Positions 1-5,352 of a stretch of DNA of 6,920 bases are shown here, one piece after another; the first letter of the stretch is position 1, and every line of letters starts with the position of its first letter. The stretch lies in contig WRFK01000081.1 in assembly GCA_009778835.1 (NCBI GenBank), positions 1-6,920 of the forward strand. The letters run 5' to 3'. The notes beneath the pieces were generated by a model. It searched no databases. It saw only the letters and a program-made list of their open reading frames with translations, and had not been told where the DNA came from. The position numbers and the translations under genes are program-made. This DNA is from Spirochaetaceae bacterium (lineage in GTDB: Bacteria > Spirochaetota > Spirochaetia > CADAEX01).

Positions 1-117
1 ATCAGACTTAAAGATGTTGAAGAAGCTCAGCAGAGAATTGTATCTGTTATAAGAAAACTTGAAGAGCAGGGTGATATTGTTGTTGCAAGATCCGGCGAAG
101 ACGAGATGGTTGTTTAA
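1..117 (+). CDS. fliG: Flagellar motor switch protein FliG, C-terminal end (partial)
   Basis: The first 38 codons are open in frame 1 and end at TAA (115-117). The peptide begins IRLKDVEEAQQRIV and ends GEDEMVV. This resembles the last helix and acidic tail of spirochete FliG, where a conserved 'DVEEAQQ.IV..IR.LEE.G.IV' segment closes the C-terminal domain. FliG forms the rotor face of the C-ring and meets MotA. The charged torque helix lies upstream of the window, so nothing can be said about it. Position directly before fliH matches the fliF-fliG-fliH order of the spirochete operon. Spirochetes often carry two FliG paralogues; the one in this operon is usually the motor-essential FliG2, but that assignment is an inference from position only. 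Confidence 0.88.
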   Translation: MRLKDVEEAQQRIVSVIRKLEEQGDIVVARSGEDEMVV

Positions 118-130
118 AGAGAGTTAAATA

Positions 131-161
131 TACAGTGGTTAACTTTAAGTTAATCACTGTA
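131..161. repeat. 31-bp near-perfect dyad (hairpin or operator) between fliG and fliH
   Basis: The arms at 131-145 and 147-161 are reverse complements around the single base 146, matching at 14 of 15 positions. The one mismatch (138 against 154) is G opposite T, which becomes a G-U pair in RNA. The RNA could fold into a stem of 13 to 14 pairs with a loop of 3 to 5 bases. The following bases are AATTATAAAA with no T-tract, so it does not look like an ordinary intrinsic terminator. It sits between the fliG stop and the fliH ribosome binding site, in the longest intergenic gap here. It could be an operator for a dimeric regulator, an mRNA processing or stabilising hairpin, or a partial attenuator. 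The sequence alone cannot decide. Confidence 0.8.
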
Positions 162-172
162 ATTATAAAAAA

Positions 173-186
173 CTGCATATATGCAG
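173..186. repeat. 14-bp perfect palindrome touching the fliH ribosome binding site
   Basis: CTGCATATATGCAG reads the same on both strands. As RNA it could form a weak hairpin of five pairs with a four-base loop. Its last two bases are the first two of the AGGAGG Shine-Dalgarno sequence (185-190) of fliH, so folding would partly compete with ribosome binding. A 14-bp palindrome can arise by chance in a window this size; what makes it notable is its place beside the larger dyad. Confidence 0.55.
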
Positions 187-190
187 GAGG
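185..190 (+). promoter_or_regulatory. Ribosome binding site of fliH, supports a TTG start
   Basis: A perfect AGGAGG lies six bases before the TTG at 197. No ATG or GTG start in the same frame is as well placed, so this site decides the fliH start. Confidence 0.85.
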
Positions 191-196
191 TATTAG

Positions 197-1120
197 TTGG
201 CAAGAAATGTTTTTCATTCTACGGAAGTTAATAAACTCAATAATACGGTTTATCTTGAAGCCATACAAAGTGAAGTTGAAGAAATAGAAGAGATGCCCGA
301 TGTAGAAGAATATACCGGTCCTACTGCCGATGATCTTCGGAGAGAGGCAGAGGCTTTTAAAGAAGTTTGGGAAAAAGAAAAACTTGAAATGATTGAGAAT
401 GCGAAAAAAGATGCTTCCAGAATCATAGAAGAGGCAAAACAAAGTGCATTTGAAGAGATAAAAAAAGGAAAAAATGAATCACAAAAAATAACACAGGAAG
501 CCTCTGATCACTCGGCAGAAACAGAAAAGACTGCTTCTGAAAAACATGACCAACTAATTAAAGAAGCTACAGAAAAGGTCAAAGTTATAGAAAAAGAGGC
601 TTATGATTCAGGTTATAAAGATGGTTTAGAGAAAGGTTTTGAATCAGGTAAGGGAGAAGTAGAAAGACTAATTGAAAAAATCCACCAGGTTCTTAATACA
701 GCAATTGAAAAGAGAAACGCGATTATTGAAGAATCAGAGACCCAGCTTGTAGATCTTGTTCTTTTGATTTCAAAGAAAGTAATAAAAGTAATTTCTGAAA
801 ATCAGAAAAATGTTGTAATAAATAATGTTATCCAGGCGCTGCGCAAGCTCAAAACAAGGGGAGAAGTAGTTGTAAGGGTAAATCTTGATGATGTAAAACT
901 CACAACCGAGCATATAAAAGATTTTATGAAAATGGTTGATAACGTAAGATCGATTACTGTTCTTGAAGATTCCACTGTTGATAAGGGCGGAGCGATCATA
1001 GAGACAGATTTTGGCGAGATAGATGCAAGAATTTCATCGCAGCTTAATGAAATAAAGGATAAGATCCTTGATCTTACTCCTATAAAAGCTAAAACAGAGG
1101 TAGTAGAAGATTTTATATAA
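197..1120 (+). CDS. fliH: Flagellar export ATPase stator/regulator FliH
   Basis: The 307-residue protein is soluble and very rich in Glu and Lys. FliH dimers bind the ATPase FliI, restrain it, and link it to the C-ring (FliN) and the export gate; in Borrelia, FliH forms spokes around the ATPase. Visible parts: an acidic N-terminal region (about 20-48), a long predicted coiled coil (about 45-137), then glycines at 139, 143, 147 and 151, three linked GxxxG steps of the kind typical of FliH. The C-terminal domain (about 155-295) resembles the FliH/YscL and V-ATPase E-subunit family, with the conserved stretch GGAIIETDFGEIDARIS at 264-280. The TTG start is chosen for its AGGAGG at six bases. The protein is longer than Salmonella FliH (about 235 residues), mostly in the N-terminal half. 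The only tryptophan is Trp58. Its TAA stop lies 50 bases before the preferred fliI start. Confidence 0.92.
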   Translation: MARNVFHSTEVNKLNNTVYLEAIQSEVEEIEEMPDVEEYTGPTADDLRREAEAFKEVWEKEKLEMIENAKKDASRIIEEAKQSAFEEIKKGKNESQKITQEASDHSAETEKTASEKHDQLIKEATEKVKVIEKEAYDSGYKDGLEKGFESGKGEVERLIEKIHQVLNTAIEKRNAIIEESETQLVDLVLLISKKVIKVISENQKNVVINNVIQALRKLKTRGEVVVRVNLDDVKLTTEHIKDFMKMVDNVRSITVLEDSTVDKGGAIIETDFGEIDARISSQLNEIKDKILDLTPIKAKTEVVEDFI

Positions 1121-1160
1121 TATTTTACTGTATCTGTTTGATTAAAGTGCTTAAAAGCCA

Positions 1161-1166
1161 GGGAGG
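1161..1166 (+). promoter_or_regulatory. Ribosome binding site of fliI in a G-rich tract
   Basis: GGGAGG is followed by GGGG and then the ATG at 1171, so ten purines (1161-1170, nine G and one A) abut the start codon. The spacing from GGAGG to ATG is only four bases, short but workable. An upstream in-frame TTG at 1138 has no Shine-Dalgarno sequence before it, so this site favours the ATG. Confidence 0.75.
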
Positions 1167-1170
1167 GGGG

Positions 1171-2490
1171 ATGAGCGCTGTTTTTGAAAAATATATAACT
1201 GTTCTGGAAGATACTGATCCTATAAAATTTACAGGAAGAGTAACAAAGGTACAGGGGCTTCTTATTGAAAGCTATGGTCCCAGAGTTGTTCTTGGCGAGC
1301 TATGCTATATAATTCTAAATAATTCACTTCCTCCGATATGGGCAGAAGTTGTTGCGCTAAAAAAAGAGGCAATACAGCTTATGGCTTATGATTCTTTTGA
1401 TGGGATCGAAATAGGAGATGTAGTAGTTGCTACAGGAAAAAGCCATTCTATATCTGTTTCACCGAGAATGCTTGGCAGGGTTCTGGATGGTATGGGCAGG
1501 CCTGTTGACGATAAAGGCAATATAAGAGGAGCTTCTAAAATTCCTGTTATTAATACTCCTCCGGATTTATTAAAAAGAAAACCTGTAAATGAGCAAATTC
1601 AGACCGGTGTAAGAGCTATAGATGCTCTTCTCGCTGTAGGCAAAGGTCAGCGTATGGGAATTTTTTCCGCAGCAGGAGTTGGAAAATCAACACTTTTGGG
1701 GATGATAGCAAGGAACAGCAATGCAGATGTAAATGTAATAGCTCTTGTAGGAGAAAGAGGCAGGGAAGTAAGTGAATTTATAGAGAATGAACTTGGTCCC
1801 GAAGGGATGAAAAAATCTGTTATAGTTGTCTCTTCGTCCAACACCCCGCCTATCTCAAGAATAAAAGGGGCATTTACCGCTACTGCAATTGCCGAATATT
1901 TCAGAGACAGAGGAAAAAATGTAATGTTTTTCTTTGATTCTCTTACCAGGTTTGCAAGAGCTCAGCGCGAAATTGGTCTTGCGATCAAAGAAACTCCGGC
2001 AACAAGAGGTTTTACACCCTCTGTATTTACAGAAATGCCGAAACTTCTTGAACGCTGCGCCAATTCTCTTCATGGCACATTGACAGGATTTTACACGGTT
2101 CTTGTTGAAGGAGATGACCTTGATGAACCTGTTTCGGATAATGCGGAAGGTTTTCTTGACGGGCATATTATTTTAAGCAAAAAAATGGCTGAATCAAACC
2201 ACTATCCTGCGATTGATATTTTAAAATCAATTTCAAGAATTTCAGACAAAATTTTACCCAAAGAGGTCAAGCAATCCGGAGGATATGTAAGAAATCAAAT
2301 ATCTGTGTTCTCTGATGCTGAAAATATTATAAATGTAGGCGCTTATGTAAAAGGATCTAATCCTGAAATTGATGAAGCAGTTAAAAAGCAACCTGAGATT
2401 AAAAAGTATCTTGCTCAAAAAATAGATGAAACATCAACACTTGGAGAAACTTTTGCAGGTATAGCGAAAATTGCAGGTGTAAAGTTATAA
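1171..2490 (+). CDS. fliI: Flagellum-specific export ATPase FliI
   Basis: This 439-residue ATPase powers and times export of rod, hook and filament subunits at the cytoplasmic base of the flagellum. It is related to the F1 beta subunit and to YscN/InvC of type III secretion. Visible parts: an N-terminal beta-barrel region (about 1-90); the QTGVRAIDALLAVGKGQR segment before the P-loop; Walker A SAAGVGKST at 166-174 with Lys172; GERGREV with the likely catalytic Glu195; Walker B FFFD ending at Asp256; and the family stretch PSVFTEMPKLLER. The C-terminal part (about 365-439) is the helical domain expected to contact FliJ and FliH. Length fits the family (about 435-460), and all catalytic landmarks are present. 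The start is taken at ATG 1171, not TTG 1138, because only the ATG has a ribosome binding site and the extra 11 residues are not typical. fliJ follows after 12 bases. Confidence 0.96.
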   Translation: MSAVFEKYITVLEDTDPIKFTGRVTKVQGLLIESYGPRVVLGELCYIILNNSLPPIWAEVVALKKEAIQLMAYDSFDGIEIGDVVVATGKSHSISVSPRMLGRVLDGMGRPVDDKGNIRGASKIPVINTPPDLLKRKPVNEQIQTGVRAIDALLAVGKGQRMGIFSAAGVGKSTLLGMIARNSNADVNVIALVGERGREVSEFIENELGPEGMKKSVIVVSSSNTPPISRIKGAFTATAIAEYFRDRGKNVMFFFDSLTRFARAQREIGLAIKETPATRGFTPSVFTEMPKLLERCANSLHGTLTGFYTVLVEGDDLDEPVSDNAEGFLDGHIILSKKMAESNHYPAIDILKSISRISDKILPKEVKQSGGYVRNQISVFSDAENIINVGAYVKGSNPEIDEAVKKQPEIKKYLAQKIDETSTLGETFAGIAKIAGVKL

Positions 2491-2502
2491 AAAAGGGAGA
2501 TT

Positions 2503-2946
2503 ATGAGAAAGTTTGTATTTGACCTTGAAAAACTTCTTGAAATACGGGGATACGCGGAAAAAGAAAAACTATTGGAACTTGCGGAAGTTACAGGCAGATA
2601 TATGCAAATAGTAAACAGCATTGAAGATTTTGAAAAGAAAAAAGAAGGTATTATGGGTTTGAGATTCAGCGGTTCAAAAGTTGATGTTTATTCTATCATG
2701 TTTGATCAATCGCGTATCTCTGCAATTGAAAGAAAAATATCTGCTTTTAGGAAAAAACTTATACCGATAAATAAAGAAAAGGAAGAAAAAAGATTGAAAT
2801 ATTTGGAAGCTCTAAAAAATAAAAAAGTAATAGAAAAGCTTAAAGAAAAAGAAGCATATGAACACAAAAGAAAAGAGCTTTTAAGAGAAGCAAAAGAGAT
2901 TGATGACATTGTAAGCAGCAATTTTGATATTATCCAGGAGGTTTAA
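2503..2946 (+). CDS. fliJ: Flagellar export protein FliJ (FlbA in Borrelia)
   Basis: The 147-residue, highly charged and almost wholly helical protein has two long heptad-rich stretches (about 5-50 and 70-138), as expected for the antiparallel coiled coil of FliJ. FliJ sits in the centre of the FliI ring, resembles the F1 gamma subunit, and connects the ATPase to the export gate; it also helps recycle export chaperones. The C-terminal stretch NKKVIEKLKEKEAYEHKRK (106-124), followed by EAKEIDDI, is the recognisable part of the family. The ATG start follows AGGGAGA at 2494-2500. Sequence similarity in this family is low, so the call rests on length, coiled coil, the C-terminal motif and position after fliI. 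The gene in this position in Borrelia is named flbA. The AGGAGG of the next gene lies inside its last codons, so the two genes are tightly coupled. Confidence 0.88.
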   Translation: MRKFVFDLEKLLEIRGYAEKEKLLELAEVTGRYMQIVNSIEDFEKKKEGIMGLRFSGSKVDVYSIMFDQSRISAIERKISAFRKKLIPINKEKEEKRLKYLEALKNKKVIEKLKEKEAYEHKRKELLREAKEIDDIVSSNFDIIQEV

Positions 2947-2948
2947 AT

Positions 2949-3581
2949 ATGGCAATAAGAAGAGATCCAAACACAGGACTTCGCATTTTTGTTTTGTTAT
3001 TACTTATAATAGTTCTGTTTTTCGGCGGCATGGTATGGTTTGATTATTTGGGAATAATAAACGCAAGAGAGCAAATTGCATTTATGTATGCGCTTATAAA
3101 CAAGGAAAAAGCGCCAAAAATTGAAGATAAAGATAATGTTTTTCTTCTTGAGCAGGAAAGATACAACAAAATGAAAGAAGCTCTCGACATAAGAGAGGAA
3201 GAACTTAACAAAAAAAATGGAGAACTTGATAAACGCAATATAGAAATGAAGCAAAGAATTGAAATTCTTGATGAAAAAGAAAAAGCTTTGGCAGAAAGAG
3301 AAAATTCATTTAACGTGCGCACATTATTGTACGAGAATAAAATAGCGAACCTTGAACAGTCATCAAGATATCTTACCGGTATGCCTCCTGTAAAGGCAAA
3401 AGATATTCTTCTTCAGATGGATGATCAGGATATCATAGATATTTTAAGAGTTACTGAGCGTATTTCGCAGGAATCAGGCGAAGCATCGCTTGTAGCTTAC
3501 TGGTTGTCGCTGATGCCGCCTGAAAGGTCTGCATCCATAAAGCGCAAGATGACAATTAAGCCTAATGAATTTGGCGCTTAA
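2949..3581 (+). CDS. flbB: Spirochete periplasmic flagellar collar protein FlbB
   Basis: The 210-residue protein starts only two bases after fliJ, with AGGAGG at 2936-2941. A short positively charged N-terminus (Arg4, Arg5, Arg12) precedes one hydrophobic segment (about 11-31), giving an inner-membrane anchor or uncleaved signal with the rest in the periplasm. Residues about 64-137 are a strongly charged coiled coil. The C-terminal region (about 138-203) has two MPP-type half repeats (MPPVKAKDILLQMDDQDIIDIL and, later, LMPPERSASIKRKM), as in MotE and the MgtE N-terminal domain. In Borrelia, FlbB is a base of the periplasmic collar needed for motor assembly, flagellar orientation and cell shape. 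The name rests on this architecture and on its place between fliJ and fliK; some annotations call such genes hypothetical or MotE-like. No cysteine is present. Confidence 0.85.
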   Translation: MAIRRDPNTGLRIFVLLLLIIVLFFGGMVWFDYLGIINAREQIAFMYALINKEKAPKIEDKDNVFLLEQERYNKMKEALDIREEELNKKNGELDKRNIEMKQRIEILDEKEKALAERENSFNVRTLLYENKIANLEQSSRYLTGMPPVKAKDILLQMDDQDIIDILRVTERISQESGEASLVAYWLSLMPPERSASIKRKMTIKPNEFGA

Positions 3582-3590
3582 AAGGGGTTA

Positions 3591-3596
3591 AAGGAG
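3591..3596 (+). promoter_or_regulatory. Ribosome binding site of fliK, supports a TTG start
   Basis: AAGGAG lies six bases before the TTG at 3603. The first in-frame ATG is about 17 codons further in (in the HFMQL segment) and has no comparable site, so TTG is preferred. Confidence 0.75.
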
Positions 3597-3602
3597 CAAT
3601 AT

Positions 3603-4871
3603 TTGTCTGCGGAAATTAGTGTAAAAAAAGAATTAAAATCTCCTGAGCATTTTATGCAGCTTGATAAAAAATCAGGCAATAGTTTGAATATTAAAGCTGC
3701 TCATACGAAAAGAAAGACAAAATCACTATCCATTGATTCTCTTACAATAAAAGATTCATTATCATTTAAAAAACTATTTGAAAATACTCTCTTGGGCAAA
3801 ATATCAGAAAAAGAAAATATTAAAAAAGAAGAAATAAAACCTCAGCCAAAAATTGCGGAAAAAAAGAAAGCGCAGGATCTAAAACAGGATTTTGATTTTA
3901 ATGCTCTTCTTCCCCAGCAAACAGCTATAAAACCGGAATCTCTCTCTGCTAATGCTGCGAAAAATATCGAACTTAAAGATCTGGAACAATCTGCAGATCG
4001 AATACAGAAAGAAGATAAGGCAGTAAAAGAAAAATCATCTTCTTCAAGAAATACTTTATTACAATTATTTGAAAAGAATTCCATAGAAAAAAATGGTTTT
4101 AATATAAGTTATTACTTAAATCAAAATAACAATATTGAAAAAAATACAAACCTTAAAGAAAACAATGAACTTAAAAAAGAAAAAGAAAAAAAAGAGTTTT
4201 TTAAAATTGTTGATTTACGAAAAAATTCCGCTTTAAAAAACACAGAATTTTTAAAGTCATTTTCCGGGAAAGAGGGTTCTGAAATATCACAAGCAAGCAG
4301 ATTTACTTTCTTAAATAATAATATTAACCAGAATAATGTGGATCTGAAAGATCTGCTTCCCGATTCCCAGATGCAGTTATCAAACGGAAAACTACAGCAG
4401 CTTGACACAAGTCTCATGTCATCAAAAAACAGCATCTCCTCGTTCCAAAGTCAGTTTCTTGAATATCTTAGAGAAAATGGAAATACAAATATAGTAAGAA
4501 ATGCAAATATAATTTTAAAAGAAAATAATGAAGGGGAAATCAAACTTTTGATGAAACCCGAAAGCCTTGGTTATGTAAGGATTAAGCTCATGCTTAATGA
4601 TAGTCATATAGCAGGCAGAATAATAGTCGATAATCATAATGTAAAAGAAATATTTGAAAACAATATAGAAAATCTTATTAAAAGTTTTAAAGAAAGCGGA
4701 TATTCCTCTGCAACAATTGATGTTGCTGTAGGTGGAGAACAAAATAACAAAGAAAAACAATCTATGGAAAATGACAAAGTTCTTGTATTAAAAGAAATTG
4801 AAAAAGCTAGTGAGCATACGATCATAAGAACTATGTTATCGGAAGATAGACTGGTTGACATGGTTATCTAA
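3603..4871 (+). CDS. fliK: Flagellar hook-length control protein FliK (FlbC in Borrelia)
   Basis: The 422-residue protein acts as an exported ruler: it measures the hook and then makes the export gate switch from hook to filament substrates. The first roughly 285 residues are low-complexity, rich in Lys, Ser, Asn and Glu and probably largely disordered, as expected for the ruler part. A folded region at about 285-385 matches the FliK C-terminal hook domain, with the core pattern MKPESLGYVRIKLML at 317-331 (the family 'L.P..LG.v.v.l') and a later IDVAVGG. A charged tail of about 40 residues follows. N-terminal conservation in FliK is very poor, so the call rests on the C-terminal domain, length and position before flgD. 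The Borrelia gene in this place is named flbC. The gene is more A-rich than its neighbours, with several A-runs, which fits its Lys and Asn content. flgD begins 14 bases after the stop. Confidence 0.9.
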   Translation: MSAEISVKKELKSPEHFMQLDKKSGNSLNIKAAHTKRKTKSLSIDSLTIKDSLSFKKLFENTLLGKISEKENIKKEEIKPQPKIAEKKKAQDLKQDFDFNALLPQQTAIKPESLSANAAKNIELKDLEQSADRIQKEDKAVKEKSSSSRNTLLQLFEKNSIEKNGFNISYYLNQNNNIEKNTNLKENNELKKEKEKKEFFKIVDLRKNSALKNTEFLKSFSGKEGSEISQASRFTFLNNNINQNNVDLKDLLPDSQMQLSNGKLQQLDTSLMSSKNSISSFQSQFLEYLRENGNTNIVRNANIILKENNEGEIKLLMKPESLGYVRIKLMLNDSHIAGRIIVDNHNVKEIFENNIENLIKSFKESGYSSATIDVAVGGEQNNKEKQSMENDKVLVLKEIEKASEHTIIRTMLSEDRLVDMVI

Positions 4872-4874
4872 AAA

Positions 4875-4880
4875 CGGAGG
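4875..4880 (+). promoter_or_regulatory. Ribosome binding site of flgD, supports a GTG start
   Basis: CGGAGG is followed by five T and then GTG at 4886. An in-frame ATG at 4904 lies too far from this site, so GTG is the likely start. Confidence 0.8.
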
Positions 4881-4885
4881 TTTTT

Positions 4886-5329
4886 GTGGATATAAGTAGT
4901 ACCATGACTGATATTGAAAAAAGCAGAATCCAGATGCAGGTTGACAGTTTTAATAAAACACTTGCAGCATCACAGCAAAGGGCATCTAAAAATCAACTTG
5001 ATAAAGATGATTTTCTGAAAATATTAATTACACAGCTTACGCATCAGGATCCTACGAAACCAATGGAAGACAGGGAATTTATTGCACAGATGGCGCAGTT
5101 TTCATCCCTAGAACAGATGACTAACATGAGCAAGGAATTTGCAAAGATGCAGAATGTAATTGCATCTAATCAGGCAATTAGTTTAATTGGCAAGACAGTG
5201 CAGGTTACAGACGGAGAACAGGTGATTACAGGAAAGGTTGAAGAAGTGTCCGGATATGAATATCCACAGCTTCTTGTCAATGGAAAATATTATGATATGT
5301 CAAGAATAGAAAAGATCAGACAGGAATAG
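4886..5329 (+). CDS. flgD: Hook cap / hook assembly protein FlgD, short form
   Basis: FlgD caps the growing hook and lets FlgE subunits add beneath it; it leaves once the hook is finished. The 147-residue protein has an N-terminal linker (about 1-35) and the hallmark FlgD core at about 37-84, including DDFLKILITQLTHQDPTKPM and the later FIAQMAQFSSLEQM. A small C-terminal region (about 97-145) starts with LIGKTVQV and ends with LLVNGKYYDMSRIEKI, which reads like the two halves of the FlgD Tudor-like barrel without the fibronectin-like domain inserted in the roughly 230-residue enteric protein. The reading frame is intact, so this looks like a natural short form, as also in Bacillus, not a truncation. 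It lies 14 bases after fliK and 23 bases before flgE. Confidence 0.94.
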   Translation: MDISSTMTDIEKSRIQMQVDSFNKTLAASQQRASKNQLDKDDFLKILITQLTHQDPTKPMEDREFIAQMAQFSSLEQMTNMSKEFAKMQNVIASNQAISLIGKTVQVTDGEQVITGKVEEVSGYEYPQLLVNGKYYDMSRIEKIRQE

Positions 5330-5352
5330 ATAGGCAATAGGAGGCAAATCTT

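Noticed and set aside
140..170. Possible internal promoter with a TATAAA-like -10 near 164-169
   Set aside because: No acceptable -35 sequence is found at the proper distance, and TATAAA-like strings are common in AT-rich DNA.
131..170. Intrinsic terminator after fliG
   Set aside because: The stem is strong, but it is followed by AATTATAAAA and not by a run of T, and the operon continues on the same strand.
47..442. Open frame of 131 codons on the - strand across the fliG end and fliH start
   Set aside because: It overlaps confirmed fliG and fliH coding sequence, has a Phe/Leu-rich composition expected from reading Lys/Glu-rich genes backwards, and has no recognisable domain. The other - strand frames in the window are rejected for the same reason.
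1138..1170. TTG at 1138 as the start of fliI
   Set aside because: No Shine-Dalgarno sequence precedes it, and a strong one lies directly before ATG 1171; the added 11 residues do not resemble a FliI N-terminus.
4186..4193. Run of eight A in fliK as a programmed frameshift or phase-variable site
   Set aside because: The gene reads through in one frame to a proper C-terminal domain, A-runs are common in this Lys-rich region, and no alternative product is evident.
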